DNA of 40,650 bases from Planctomycetota bacterium (GCA_022616235.1 JAKEFC010000044.1:1-40650); one strand, 5' to 3'. Positions 15,955-25,046 are shown, counted from the first letter of the stretch. Notes: generated by a model from the sequence alone, not told the origin. Program-made: numbers and translations.

Positions 15955-18042
15955 ATGTCTCGACGCCGCGTACCAATGCTGCGATTCGCCGCGTTCTTGA
16001 TCCTGTCGTTCTGCGCCATCGCGCCCGCGCCCGCCGTAGCCGGCACGGGCGACCTGAGCGAGGACACGATCTTCGTCTTCTCGATCGACGACGCGACGGC
16101 GCTCCGGCAAGGTTTTCGCCAATCCGATTGGTCAGCGTTCCTGCAAGATCCGCAGGTCGTGCCGATCGCCGAGCGCGTGATGAGCGGAGCCTCGGAGCTG
16201 CTCGAGTTCCTGCAATCGGCGGCGCTCGAGTCGATCGCAGGAGAGCTAACTGCGGCGAGCGGCGCGGGCAGCGTGCCCGGCGGGACGCCGCGCGGCGCCG
16301 GCGGGGACGGCGAGGACGCAACCGGCGCGGCGGGCGGCAAGGGCGGGGCAGGCGGCGCCGCTCCCACGGGCGGCGCTGTAGGAACGCCGGAGGAAGCGAG
16401 CGGTCCCTCCGCCGAAGCGTTCTCGGCGCGGCAGGCGCTCGCGCGCGACGTGTTCAGCACGATTCGCGAGTATTCCTCCACGCTCTATCGGGAGGTGACC
16501 GGGCGCTTCGCGGTGTCGGTCGGGACGCGTGCGCTCCCGGATGGCCGGAACGCGATCGACTTGCTCGTTCACTTCCAAGGCGGCGAGCAGTTTCAGAAGC
16601 ACCACGACCGCATCTTCGAGCTAATCGCGAAGAGTGGGGGACAGTTCCGGATCGAGCGCTTCGAGATCGGCGGCGTGCCGTTTCAGGCCGCGCTCGCACC
16701 CCCGGAAGAGGTTCCCGGTCCCGTGGCTCCGCCGGACGGATTGCTGATCGGACACAAGGGCAGCGACTACTACATCGGCCTCAACCGCACGGGTCTGCTC
16801 GATTACATCACGACCACCACGGCGAGGACGGGCGTCGCGACGGGGCGCCTCGCGGGCGATCCCGCGTATCAGAAAGCGGTCGCGAGCGCGGGCGCGGGAC
16901 AGATGATCCTGTTCCTGAATGCGAAGCCGATCTGGAAGCTCGTCCGCACCTACGTTCCGCGCGGCGGCGGCGCGCCCTTCGATATCGCCGGCATCCTCGA
17001 GGACCTCGGCATCTTCAGCATCCATAATTTCTACTGCTCCATGAGCTTCCTCCCGGAAGGGCAGGAAGGCGGCTTGTTCGTCGCGTGCGGCGAAGAGAAG
17101 GGCATTCTCACCTTGCTCCCGGCGGCGGATGTCGACGTCGCGATGCCGCCCTACGTGCCGCGCTTCTCTCCGAACGCCTCCGTTTCCAATTTCCGGCTCT
17201 CCGGCATCTACAACTTGACGCTGGACCTGATCCAAAAATACGGCGGACCGCAGGCGCACCAGCAGGCGCAGATGGAACTGGCCAATGTCGGCGCGGAACT
17301 TGGCGTGACGATCCAAAACCTCGTCGAGAATCTCGAAGGAACGATTCTCATGTGCGAAACGACGCGCGCCGCCTCCGGCATCGACCTCATGAATCCGGCC
17401 GGCGCTTTCGCGACCACGCTCTTTGGCCTGCGGGTAAAAGACCGCGTGCCGTTCGAGAATCTGCTCGCGGGGCTCCTGAAGCACCCCGAGATCGGCGCCT
17501 CTGTCGCGACCGCGGAGCATGCGGGCATCAAGCTCTACAAGTTCGACCCGCTCGGCAGCTCCGGGATGCCCGAAGAATACAGCAGCGGGCAACCGGTCCT
17601 GTCGATTGCGATCCACGACGACTGGATGCTGTGTGGCATGTCCGAAAAGACGTTGAAGTTCGCGCTCGATGTCGCGACGACGAAGTCGGCCGATCAGCTC
17701 GCGCTCGACCCCAAGTTCGTGGAGCAGATGAAGCACTATGCTGCGCCGAGCGCGATGGTCAGCTACTGCGATGTCGCCGCAACCTACGAGCGGATGTCGG
17801 ATATCGCGCGCTTGGGACTGGGATTCGCCCCCATGTTCCTCGCCGGCGCTTATGCCGTGCCCGGAGTGCCCAAGCTTCTCTCCTCCGAGAACGTGCCGCC
17901 AAACGCGGTCTACAAGAAGTACTTCGGCCAGTGCACCGCCGCCGCGCGGCGGGCGGACGGCGGCTTTCTCTACAAGACCTTTGCGCCGAGGGTCACGCGC
18001 GCCGCGGCGCCGGCTCCGGACGCCAAGGGCGCCGGGAAATAG
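15955..18042 (+). CDS. Exported protein of unknown function with Gly/Ala-rich insert
   Basis: The 695-residue protein starts at ATG 15955 behind GAGAAAGGG and has a signal peptide (MSRRRVPMLRFAAFLILSFC to about AVAG). Residues about 100-150 are a low-complexity Gly/Ala/Pro linker, and the rest looks globular. Phrases such as IDLLVHFQGGEQFQKHHDRIF and PPDGLLIGHKGSDYYIGLN resemble large planctomycete exported proteins of the DUF3352 kind, but I cannot assign a family. It is the first gene of a tight plus-strand run: 18 nt to fabI, then nadE and the gene at 20530. A cell-envelope role is possible from that context only. Confidence 0.75.
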   Translation: MSRRRVPMLRFAAFLILSFCAIAPAPAVAGTGDLSEDTIFVFSIDDATALRQGFRQSDWSAFLQDPQVVPIAERVMSGASELLEFLQSAALESIAGELTAASGAGSVPGGTPRGAGGDGEDATGAAGGKGGAGGAAPTGGAVGTPEEASGPSAEAFSARQALARDVFSTIREYSSTLYREVTGRFAVSVGTRALPDGRNAIDLLVHFQGGEQFQKHHDRIFELIAKSGGQFRIERFEIGGVPFQAALAPPEEVPGPVAPPDGLLIGHKGSDYYIGLNRTGLLDYITTTTARTGVATGRLAGDPAYQKAVASAGAGQMILFLNAKPIWKLVRTYVPRGGGAPFDIAGILEDLGIFSIHNFYCSMSFLPEGQEGGLFVACGEEKGILTLLPAADVDVAMPPYVPRFSPNASVSNFRLSGIYNLTLDLIQKYGGPQAHQQAQMELANVGAELGVTIQNLVENLEGTILMCETTRAASGIDLMNPAGAFATTLFGLRVKDRVPFENLLAGLLKHPEIGASVATAEHAGIKLYKFDPLGSSGMPEEYSSGQPVLSIAIHDDWMLCGMSEKTLKFALDVATTKSADQLALDPKFVEQMKHYAAPSAMVSYCDVAATYERMSDIARLGLGFAPMFLAGAYAVPGVPKLLSSENVPPNAVYKKYFGQCTAAARRADGGFLYKTFAPRVTRAAAPAPDAKGAGK

Positions 18043-18060
18043 GCGTTGGCGGAGGTCGCG

Positions 18061-18849
18061 ATGAATCCGGGCGGCACCGTTTCCGCCGGCCTCGATGGCA
18101 GGCGCGCCCTCGTGCTCGGGGTCGCGAACCAGCGCAGCATCGCTTGGGGGATCGCCGAGAAGCTGGCGGCGGCGGGAGCGCGCCTCGGATTCACCTACCA
18201 AGGAGAGAAGCTGAAGGATTGGGTGCAGCCTCTCGTGGCGTCGGCGAAGGGCGAGTTCCTCGTGCCCTGCGACGTCTCCTCCGATTCCGACGTCGCCGCG
18301 CTCTTTCGGCACGTGCGGGAAGCGTGGGGCGGGCTCGACATCCTAGTCCACTCGATCGCGTTCGCGAAACGCGAGGACTTGGAGGGGGAATACCTCCGCA
18401 CGAGCCGCGATGGGTTCCTTCTCGCGCAGGAAGTGAGCGCCTACTCGCTCACGCGCCTCTGCCAAGAGGCGGCGCCGCTCATGAGTGCGGGGGGCGCGAT
18501 CGTCGCGCTCACCTACTTGGGCGGGGAGCGCGTGGTGCCCGGCTACAACGTGATGGGCGTGGCGAAGGCGAGCCTCGAGATGAGCGTCCGCTACCTCGCC
18601 GCGGACCTCGGGCCGCGCGGCATTCGCGTGAATGCGATCTCCGCGGGTCCCGTCAAGACTCTCGCCGCGCGCGGCGTCTCCGGCTTCACGCAGATCCTCG
18701 AGATCGTCGAGAAAAAGGCGCCGCTCCGGCGCAACGTCGCGCTGGAGGAAATCGGCGCCGCCGCGTGCTTCCTCCTCTCCGGCGCCGCGGGCGCGATCAC
18801 CGGCGAAGTGCTCCACGTCGACTGCGGCTTCCACGTGCTCGGAATGTAG
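18061..18849 (+). CDS. fabI: Enoyl-ACP reductase, NADH-dependent
   Basis: FabI carries out the last reduction of the type II fatty-acid elongation cycle (trans-2-enoyl-ACP to acyl-ACP). The 262-residue SDR-fold protein has the FabI-type cofactor motif LGVANQRSIAWGIA. The catalytic set is Y152, Y162 and K169 in TYLGGERVVPGYNVMGVAK, and the C-terminus has AGPVKTLAARGVSGF and GEVLHVDCGFH. The start at ATG 18061 is supported by GGAGG at 18051-18055. A TTG 15 bases upstream is possible but unnecessary. It lies in a run with the 15955 gene and nadE. Confidence 0.96.
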   Translation: MNPGGTVSAGLDGRRALVLGVANQRSIAWGIAEKLAAAGARLGFTYQGEKLKDWVQPLVASAKGEFLVPCDVSSDSDVAALFRHVREAWGGLDILVHSIAFAKREDLEGEYLRTSRDGFLLAQEVSAYSLTRLCQEAAPLMSAGGAIVALTYLGGERVVPGYNVMGVAKASLEMSVRYLAADLGPRGIRVNAISAGPVKTLAARGVSGFTQILEIVEKKAPLRRNVALEEIGAAACFLLSGAAGAITGEVLHVDCGFHVLGM

Positions 18850-18886
18850 TGGCGATGCCCTCGCTGCCGCTCGAGAGGCGACGGCC

Positions 18887-20533
18887 GTGCGGATAGCGCT
18901 CGCGCAGATCGACACCACGGTCGGCGATCTGACCGGGAACCGCGCCCTCATCGCCGATGCGTACCGGGCGGCCGCCGCGCGCGGCGCGGAGGTGGTGCTC
19001 TTCCCGGAGCTCGCGCTCCCCGGCTATCCGCCGATGGACCTCCTCCTCCGCGGAGACTTCGTCGAGGCGTGTGCGGGCTCGCTGGACAAGCTCGCGCGCG
19101 AGATCACGGGCCCGCCGGCCATCGTCGGCACGGTACGGCGGAACGCGGCGGCGCGAGGCCGCCTGCTCCACAACACGGCGGCGCTGCTCGCGCGCGGGCA
19201 GGTCGAGAGCTTCCACGACAAGGTCCTCCTGCCGAACTACGACGTCTTCGACGAAGAGCGCTACTTCGAGCCCGGCGGCGCGGTGGCGCCCGCGGCGATC
19301 GCGGGCCGACGGGTCGGCATCGCGATCTGCGAAGACTTCTGGAGCGGGGCGAAGGCTCTGCGCATGCGCTACGCGCGCGATCCGGTACGCGAGCTGCGCG
19401 CTGCGGGGGCCGAGATCTTTCTCTGCCCTTCCGCATCGCCCTACCACGCGGCGCGCCCCGCGGAGCGGGAGCAGGTCTTCCAGGCAGTCGCGCGCGAACA
19501 CGACGCATCGATCGCGGTCGCGAATCTCGTCGGCGGCAACACCGAGTTGATCTTCGACGGCGGGAGCTTTCTCGTTACGCGGGCCGGCGTGGCGGCGGAG
19601 GCGGCGCGCTTCGCGCCGGACCTCCTGATCGTGGAGAGCGGCGGCGCGCGCGGCGCCGCGGCCGCGCGGCCGCGCGGCGCGCCGGCGGCGGAGAGCGCCG
19701 CGGACGAGATGGCGCAGGCGCTCGTCCTCGGCATCCGGGACTACTATCGCAAGTGCGGTTTCAAGAGCGCGGTGCTCGGGCTCTCCGGGGGGATCGATTC
19801 CGCGGTGGCGGCGGTCCTCGCGTGCGACGCGCTCGGCAAGGATGCCGTGCACGGCGTCGCGATGCCGAGCCGCTATTCCTCGGAGGGGAGCCTGCGCGAT
19901 GCGAAGGCCCTCGCCGCGAACCTCGCGATCGATCTGCGCGTCGTTTCCATCGAGCCGCTCTTCACCGCCGCGCTCGAGTCGCTGCGCCCCGTCTTCGGAG
20001 ATGCCCCGCCCGACACGGCCGAGGAGAACCTGCAAGCGCGCATCCGCGGGCTGCTCCTCATGGCGCTCTCCAATCGCTTCGGCGGCCTCGTCATCGCGAC
20101 CGGCAACAAGTCCGAGCTGGCGGTGGGCTACTGCACGCTCTACGGGGACATGTGCGGTGGACTTGCGCCGCTCGGCGACGTCTCGAAGATGGATGTCTAT
20201 CGAATCGCCGCGCTGCCGCGCTATCGCTCGTCGATCCCCCAGGCCTCCGTCGACAAGCCGCCATCCGCCGAGCTGCGGCCGAACCAGACGGACCAGGACA
20301 CGTTGCCGCCTTACCCGCTCCTCGATGAGATCCTGCGCCTCTACGTCGAGGAGGAGCGCTCCGTCGCGGAGATCATCTCCCGCGGCTTCGAGGAGGGCGT
20401 GGTCGAGCAGACCGCCCGCATGGTGGAGTGGAGCGAGTACAAGCGGCGCCAGGCGCCTCCGGTGCTGCGCGTCACGTCGAAGGCGTTCGGCATCGGGAGG
20501 CGCATGCCGATCGCGAGGAGCATGGGCGAATGA
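18887..20533 (+). CDS. nadE: Glutamine-dependent NAD+ synthetase
   Basis: The 548-residue two-domain enzyme amidates nicotinic acid adenine dinucleotide to NAD+. The N-terminal nitrilase-type glutaminase has the triad E41 (LFPELALPGYPP), K112 (HDKVLLPNYDVF) and C148 (AICEDFW). The C-terminal synthetase has the PP-loop LSGGIDS (residues 299-305) and ATGNKSELAVGYCTLYGD. The end RRMPIARSMG is typical. The start is GTG 18887 with GAGAGGCG upstream, 37 nt after fabI. The stop overlaps the next gene's ATG (ATGA, 20530-20533). Confidence 0.97.
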   Translation: MRIALAQIDTTVGDLTGNRALIADAYRAAAARGAEVVLFPELALPGYPPMDLLLRGDFVEACAGSLDKLAREITGPPAIVGTVRRNAAARGRLLHNTAALLARGQVESFHDKVLLPNYDVFDEERYFEPGGAVAPAAIAGRRVGIAICEDFWSGAKALRMRYARDPVRELRAAGAEIFLCPSASPYHAARPAEREQVFQAVAREHDASIAVANLVGGNTELIFDGGSFLVTRAGVAAEAARFAPDLLIVESGGARGAAAARPRGAPAAESAADEMAQALVLGIRDYYRKCGFKSAVLGLSGGIDSAVAAVLACDALGKDAVHGVAMPSRYSSEGSLRDAKALAANLAIDLRVVSIEPLFTAALESLRPVFGDAPPDTAEENLQARIRGLLLMALSNRFGGLVIATGNKSELAVGYCTLYGDMCGGLAPLGDVSKMDVYRIAALPRYRSSIPQASVDKPPSAELRPNQTDQDTLPPYPLLDEILRLYVEEERSVAEIISRGFEEGVVEQTARMVEWSEYKRRQAPPVLRVTSKAFGIGRRMPIARSMGE

Positions 20534-21696
20534 CGGCACGGGCGGTGTGGTTGCTGCTCGCGTTGGCTGAGGTCGGCGCAGGCGCATGCGGCGCCGGTGC
20601 GCGCGGGGAAGATCCGACGATCGAGCGCGCCTCGCCTCCCTGCTACGCGCTCGACGGTTGGGAGGAGAGCGACGCCGCGCTCCTCCATCACTGGCTCGTT
20701 CTGGCGCCGCTCGACCGCGCCGCCGCGGATGCCATCGGCGCCCCGGAGTCTTGCGAAAAGCTGTTCCCGCAGGCGGGGCGCGCCGGCGCCGGGCGGATCT
20801 GGCGCCGGGCCGACTTCCCGGGGATGGGAGTGCGCGTGGCCGCGGCGCCGGCGGGAACTCCCTGGTCCATCGCGCACACTTTCCTCAGCGTGGAGGCGGC
20901 AGTGGAAGGGCGCTTCCGGCTGTCGCTCTCCGGTGGGCGGGAGGCGCGCCTCCTCGTGAACGGTGCGGAGACGGCGCGAGTGACCGCTGGCGCTCCGCGC
21001 GCGGGCGGCGCGAGCGTGCAGCTTCGCGGCGGCTTGAATCGGGTGCAGGTCGAAGTCCTCGGTCCGGGGGAATCGATCTTCTATTTGCAGCTCGCGGACG
21101 CGGCGGGTAGGCCGCTGCCATTCTACGCGCAGCCGCAGCTCAACGAAGTGCAACGAGCGCTGTTCGAGAAGGGGATCCGTCTCGACGGGGCGATCCTCGC
21201 CAGTCTCATCGACCAAGGGATCGCCGACCTCAATGCGCCATTTGCGGCGCTAGGGAAAACGCTGGCTTCGATGGAAGCGGAGCTTGCGGTGCGGGAGTCG
21301 CCGGAGGCGGGCCGCGCCGCGGAACGCTTGCGGGCGCTCCGGCGGCTGGCCGGACTCGTCGCGATGGGAGGGAATCCGGAAGAGTTTGCGGGCCGCTTCC
21401 GCGAAGCATGGCGCCGCGTCGAAGAGCTAGAAAGCGGGAGCGAGCCGGCAAGCGAGCACGAGACTTTGCGCCGCATGCGCGAAGCGGCCGGCAAGATCGG
21501 GCGCGTGCTCGGCGATCCCGCGGCGGAGGGCGCAGCGTGGCACGTCCTCTCGGGAGCCGCCGACTTCGCGGAGCTGCGCCATCGCTATGGTCTCTGCCGG
21601 CGCCTCCTCATCGACATCGAGGCGGACGCGATGGAGGTGGTGCAGACCTTCGGGGCTTCGTCTAAGATAAGAGCACGATTCAGAATGAAGCCGTAG
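20530..21696 (+). CDS. Exported protein of unknown function; last residues from repeat element
   Basis: The 388-residue protein is coupled to nadE by an ATGA overlap. It has a likely signal segment (AVWLLLALAEVGAGACGAG), a beta-rich part with LSVEAAVEGRFRLSLSGGREARLLVNG that looks like a carbohydrate-binding or PA14-like fold (tentative), and a helical C-terminal half with LASMEAELAVRE. The last eight codons and the stop (21670-21696) lie inside repeat element copy 3, whose left arm begins exactly in frame. The native end was therefore probably replaced. No function can be assigned. Confidence 0.65.
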   Translation: MTARAVWLLLALAEVGAGACGAGARGEDPTIERASPPCYALDGWEESDAALLHHWLVLAPLDRAAADAIGAPESCEKLFPQAGRAGAGRIWRRADFPGMGVRVAAAPAGTPWSIAHTFLSVEAAVEGRFRLSLSGGREARLLVNGAETARVTAGAPRAGGASVQLRGGLNRVQVEVLGPGESIFYLQLADAAGRPLPFYAQPQLNEVQRALFEKGIRLDGAILASLIDQGIADLNAPFAALGKTLASMEAELAVRESPEAGRAAERLRALRRLAGLVAMGGNPEEFAGRFREAWRRVEELESGSEPASEHETLRRMREAAGKIGRVLGDPAAEGAAWHVLSGAADFAELRHRYGLCRRLLIDIEADAMEVVQTFGASSKIRARFRMKP

Positions 21697-21834
21697 CCCC
21701 GAGGCCGAGCGAGAGTGCGCCAGGCAAGGAGGGCCGCAGAGGCAGTATTAACGGAGAAATACGGCGAGGCGGCCCGACAAAGCATGGTGCGCTCGCAGCC
21801 GGCCGAAGGCAGGCGGCATTTTGAATCGTGCTCT
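21670..21834. repeat. Structured repeat element, copy 3 (165 bp), variant outer arm
   Basis: The outer arms are AGAGCACGATTC (21670-21681) and GAATCGTGCTCT (21823-21834). They differ in sequence from copies 1 and 2 but are perfectly complementary. Inside, GGCCG/CGGCC (21703-21707 with 21800-21804) replaces GGTCG/CGACC, a compensatory change. The GCGAG/CTCGC stem, the TGCGCC/GGTGCG stem and the GTATT/AATAC centre are kept. The core AAGGAG...GGAGAAATACGGCGA is shared with the other copies. Confidence 0.88.
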
Positions 21835-21926
21835 AGGATCTGGGGGAAGTTAGTCGCTGCCGGCGCTCCGCGATCGAACGCGAGAGCGAACTCACCACCA
21901 CGGACCATGGCATCGAAAGGGCCGCG

Positions 21927-23231
21927 ATGGGCGAAACTGCCGTTCTCGATCTCGGCAATGGGCCGATCAGATTACCGATCATCACCGGCACGGAGTCGGA
22001 ACGGGCAGTCGATGTCCGCAACCTCCGCAGCCAAACGGGCTTCGTAACGCTGGATCCCGCCTACGTGAATACCGCCTCCACGGAGAGCAGCATCACGTTC
22101 ATCGACGGCGAAAAGGGAATCTTGCGGTATCGCGGCTATCCCATCGAAGAGCTTGCGGAGAATTCCACCTTCGTCGAGACGGCGTACCTGCTGATCCACG
22201 GCGAGCTGCCGACCGCGCAGCAGCTCCAGGACTTCCGCCACACGCTCTCGCGCCACTCGATGATCCACGAGGACATGAAGCACTTCTTCGATGGCTTCCC
22301 GGTCACCGCACACCCCATGGCGATCCTCTGCGCGATGATCGCGACCCTCTCCAGCTTCTATCCGGAGGCGATCGATCCGACGAAAGACGAGGATACTCAG
22401 CTCACGGTGTGCAGGCTCCTCTCCAAGGTGCGCGCGCTCGCTGCCTATGCCTACAAGAAGTCGATCGGCCAGCCGTTCATGTACCCGCGGAACGAGCTTT
22501 CCTACTGCGGCAACTTCCTACAGATGATGTTCGCCGTTCCCGCCGAGCCCTACGTCGTCGACCCGGTCGTCGAAAAGGCGCTCAACCTGCTCCTGATCCT
22601 GCACGCCGATCACGAGCAGAACTGCAGCACTTCGACGGTGCGCCTCGTCGGCAGCGCCCAGACGAACCTGTTCGCATCGCTTGCCGCCGGGATCTGCGCT
22701 CTCTGGGGCTCGCTCCATGGCGGGGCGAATCAGGCGGTGCTCCACCAACTGCACTACATTCACGATCAGAAGATCGACGTGAAGAAGTTCATCTCGATGG
22801 TGAAGGACAAGAACTCCAACGTGCGGCTGATGGGCTTCGGCCATCGCGTCTACAAGAACTTCGATCCGCGCGCCAAGCTGATCAAGCGCTCCTGCGACGA
22901 GTTGCTCGACCACCTGGGGATTCGCGACCCGCTGCTCGAGATCGCGAAGAGCCTCGAGGAAGCCGCACTCGCGGACCAGTTCTTCGTCGACCGCAAGCTC
23001 TACCCGAACGTGGATTTCTACTCGGGGATCATGTATCGCGCGATGGGCATTCCGACGAACATGTTCACGGTGATGTTCGCGATCGGGCGCCTGCCCGGCT
23101 GGATCGCCCACTGGCTCGAGATGAAGAACGATCCGGAGACCCGCATCGGCCGCCCGCGCCAGATCTACACCGGCGCGAATCTCCGCCACTACGTGCCCGT
23201 GCGAGAGCGCACCGCCGCGCTGCAGCACTAA
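21927..23231 (+). CDS. gltA: Citrate synthase
   Basis: The 434-residue enzyme condenses acetyl-CoA and oxaloacetate. It matches the long Gram-negative (type II) form. Visible are FIDGEKGILRYRGYPIEELA, the active-site region HADHEQNCSTSTVR, GSLHGGANQAVL, GFGHRVYKNFDPRAKL, and the catalytic Asp in NVDFYSGIMYRAMGIP. The start is ATG 21927 after GAAAGGG. It is separated from the upstream gene by repeat copy 3 and stands alone, converging with the lipoprotein gene at 23262. Confidence 0.97.
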   Translation: MGETAVLDLGNGPIRLPIITGTESERAVDVRNLRSQTGFVTLDPAYVNTASTESSITFIDGEKGILRYRGYPIEELAENSTFVETAYLLIHGELPTAQQLQDFRHTLSRHSMIHEDMKHFFDGFPVTAHPMAILCAMIATLSSFYPEAIDPTKDEDTQLTVCRLLSKVRALAAYAYKKSIGQPFMYPRNELSYCGNFLQMMFAVPAEPYVVDPVVEKALNLLLILHADHEQNCSTSTVRLVGSAQTNLFASLAAGICALWGSLHGGANQAVLHQLHYIHDQKIDVKKFISMVKDKNSNVRLMGFGHRVYKNFDPRAKLIKRSCDELLDHLGIRDPLLEIAKSLEEAALADQFFVDRKLYPNVDFYSGIMYRAMGIPTNMFTVMFAIGRLPGWIAHWLEMKNDPETRIGRPRQIYTGANLRHYVPVRERTAALQH

Positions 23232-23233
23232 CG

Positions 23234-23250
23234 ACCGCGCTACGCGCGGT
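23234..23250. terminator. Hairpin between gltA and a convergent lipoprotein gene
   Basis: ACCGCGC and GCGCGGT are perfect 7-bp arms around a 3-nt loop, 3 nt after the gltA stop and 12 nt before the end of the convergent gene. It is probably a bidirectional terminator, without a T-tract. Confidence 0.5.
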
Positions 23251-23261
23251 AGTGGCCGCGT

Positions 23262-23885
23262 CTACTCCGCCGCGCCCTCTTGCAGCAGCGTGCGATTCCA
23301 CAATTCGCCGATCGACAGATCGCCGCCGGCGGGCTCGAACGCTTTCGCGCGAACCGTCTTACCATCGCGGTCCAAGATGATGCGAACCCGGTCGAAGCGG
23401 AGATCGCGCCCGAGGAGCACGAGGAGATCGTCGCTGCCGGTCTCCACGGGGCTCAGGCTCACGAGTTGGCCGAAGAAGAAACTCGCGAAAGAGAGAACCC
23501 AGACCCGCGACACGAATTCCTCCGGCTCGTGGAGCGGAAGGAAGTATTGAAAGAGCCCCTGGATCGCGGCGACCCAGGCGCCGGGTTGGAGCATCGCCGC
23601 CGGGAGCACGAAGCTGAGGTCGGTCCCGATGTGGCGGGCGCTGCGGTACTCGAGGATCTCCTCCTCGGCGGTGTAGCGGATCCCATCGGGAGGACCGAGC
23701 GCCGCGAGGACTTCCTTGCGCCCCGATTCGCCGACGATCACCGCCTCGTAGCCGGCGCGTTCGATGGGGGTGCCCACCTCGATGCGAACGAGTTGATACG
23801 TGCAGCCGTTCGCGAAGAGCACCGCGGCGGCGAGCCCGCACGCGAGCGCTCGAACGCGCGGCTGCGCCGCCGCCGCCCTTACCAC
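23262..23885 (-). CDS. Putative lipoprotein, BamE/SmpA-like
   Basis: The 207-residue protein has an N-terminal signal with a poor lipobox (LFANGC). A segment PIERAGYEAVIVGESGRKEVLAALGPPDG recalls the SmpA/OmlA (BamE) motif, in which a loop G-x-x-R/K-x-x-V-x-x-x-L-G-x-P precedes the strand pair. A hydrophobic stretch (VWVLSFASFFFGQLVSL) in the middle could be membrane-associated. GTG start; its first 7 bases overlap the end of the upstream lipoprotein gene at 23879, so the two form a pair. A role in the outer-membrane assembly machinery is only a guess from the motif. Confidence 0.7.
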   Translation of the reverse strand: MVRAAAAQPRVRALACGLAAAVLFANGCTYQLVRIEVGTPIERAGYEAVIVGESGRKEVLAALGPPDGIRYTAEEEILEYRSARHIGTDLSFVLPAAMLQPGAWVAAIQGLFQYFLPLHEPEEFVSRVWVLSFASFFFGQLVSLSPVETGSDDLLVLLGRDLRFDRVRIILDRDGKTVRAKAFEPAGGDLSIGELWNRTLLQEGAAE

Positions 23886-24307
23886 GGCATGCCGTACTCC
23901 GCGTCGTCGGCGGCGAGCCGCACACCCACGTGCTCGACGATCCCCGCCTGATCGAAGAAGACGGTGACGCGGTCGTACTTCGTATCGCTCCGATGGGTGG
24001 AGAAGATCACGAGGAACATTGCCGTCGTCCGCGTCCGCGGGCGGTGGTAGACGTAAGCGCGCTCGAAGAGCGGGTCATGCTCGAGGTTCGAGTGGATGAT
24101 CTCATCCGGAGGCCCGAGCAAGGCCGCGACTTGCGCGCGCGTGCTCGTTCCCGGGAGGATCTTCTCCACGCGTTCTCCATCCACGCTGCTGCCGGCGCTC
24201 GTCTGACTGAGCACGCAGCCGCCGAGCGCCAGCGGCGCGAGAACGGTGATGAGCAAGCTGCGAATCCAAGCGCCGGCGTGGCTCGCCGTATCGTGTCGTG
24301 TGGACAT
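23879..24307 (-). CDS. Lipoprotein, BamE/SmpA-like
   Basis: The 142-residue protein has a textbook lipobox LALGGC, so it is probably lipid-anchored. EKILPGTSTRAQVAALLGPPDEI matches the SmpA/BamE core, followed by YDRVTVFFDQAGIVEHVGV, the typical closing strand. BamE-like lipoproteins often belong to outer-membrane assembly or to paralogous families of unknown role. It is followed by the related gene at 23262 with a 7-nt overlap, and preceded 63 nt upstream by moaE on the same strand. Confidence 0.8.
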   Translation of the reverse strand: MSTRHDTASHAGAWIRSLLITVLAPLALGGCVLSQTSAGSSVDGERVEKILPGTSTRAQVAALLGPPDEIIHSNLEHDPLFERAYVYHRPRTRTTAMFLVIFSTHRSDTKYDRVTVFFDQAGIVEHVGVRLAADDAEYGMPW

Positions 24308-24370
24308 CCGCGGAGAACTCTCTCTCTTGAAGTGGCAAAGAGGCCAATAGCCATCCGGCCTATTATCGGT

Positions 24371-24784
24371 TCAGGAGCCCTCGACCCACACCGCTTCGCC
24401 GCCGGCAAAGAACTCCTTCTTCCAGATCGGGACCGATTCCTTCAGGGAATCGATCGCGAATCGGAGTGCTTCGAATCCATCTCGCCGGTGGGGGAGCGCG
24501 AGCACGATGGCGACGCTCGTCTCGCCGATTTCCAGCAGGCCGAGCCGGTGTACGATCGCAATGCCCGCGACCTGCCACCGCTCGGCGATCGTCTCCGCGA
24601 TGCGCCGCAACTCGGAGAGCGCCATCTCGTCGTAGGCCGCGTACTCCAGCCGGAGGACCTGACGACCGTGGTGGCTGTCCCGCACGGTGCCCGTGAAGGT
24701 GACGACCGCGCCGCTCGCGGGGGAGCTGACCGCGCGCACCAGCTCTTCGAGGGCGATCGGCGCGCGCTGCAATCGAATGATCAC
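24371..24784 (-). CDS. moaE: Molybdopterin synthase catalytic subunit
   Basis: MoaE takes sulfur from thiocarboxylated MoaD to turn cPMP into molybdopterin. The 137-residue protein shows VVTFTGTVRDSHHGRQVLRLEYAAYDEMA, the H-R of AIVHRLGLLEIGE, and the catalytic Lys region LKESVPIWKKEFF. GTG start at 24784 with GGAG upstream, 16 nt after the moaD stop. The moaA gene is elsewhere in the window (37258); moaC, moeA and moaB were not found. Confidence 0.95.
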   Translation of the reverse strand: MIIRLQRAPIALEELVRAVSSPASGAVVTFTGTVRDSHHGRQVLRLEYAAYDEMALSELRRIAETIAERWQVAGIAIVHRLGLLEIGETSVAIVLALPHRRDGFEALRFAIDSLKESVPIWKKEFFAGGEAVWVEGS

Positions 24785-24800
24785 GCCTTCGCTCTCCGTA

Positions 24801-25046
24801 TCAGCCGCCGCTCACGGGCGGCAACAACGCGATCTCGGCGCCCATCGGTATGCGATCCGCCGGGGATGCGAATTCCTGGCCCACCGCGACGCGCGTGCGC
24901 GCCAAGTGCGCGCGAAGCGCCGGGTGCTTCGCGGCGATGAGTTCCATGAGCCCGCTGACGGTGAGCGGGTCCGCCGCCTCGAGGGTCAACTGCGGCACCC
25001 CCGCGGCATCGCGCAGGGACGCAAAAAGCCGAACGGTCACTACCAC
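24801..25046 (-). CDS. moaD: Molybdopterin synthase sulfur-carrier subunit
   Basis: This ubiquitin-fold carrier has 81 residues. It starts VVVTVRLFASLRDAAG and ends in the required Gly-Gly (LPPVSGG), where the thiocarboxylate forms. GTG at 25046 has GGAG 9 nt upstream; GTG at 25040 is an alternative. A much longer upstream frame runs into repeat element copy 2 and is not needed. It forms a two-gene unit with moaE. Confidence 0.92.
   Translation of the reverse strand: MVVTVRLFASLRDAAGVPQLTLEAADPLTVSGLMELIAAKHPALRAHLARTRVAVGQEFASPADRIPMGAEIALLPPVSGG

Noticed and set aside
16621-20587. Long minus-strand frames opposite the 15955 gene, fabI and nadE
   Set aside because: Low-complexity Arg/Ala/Asp-rich translations that mirror clear plus-strand genes.
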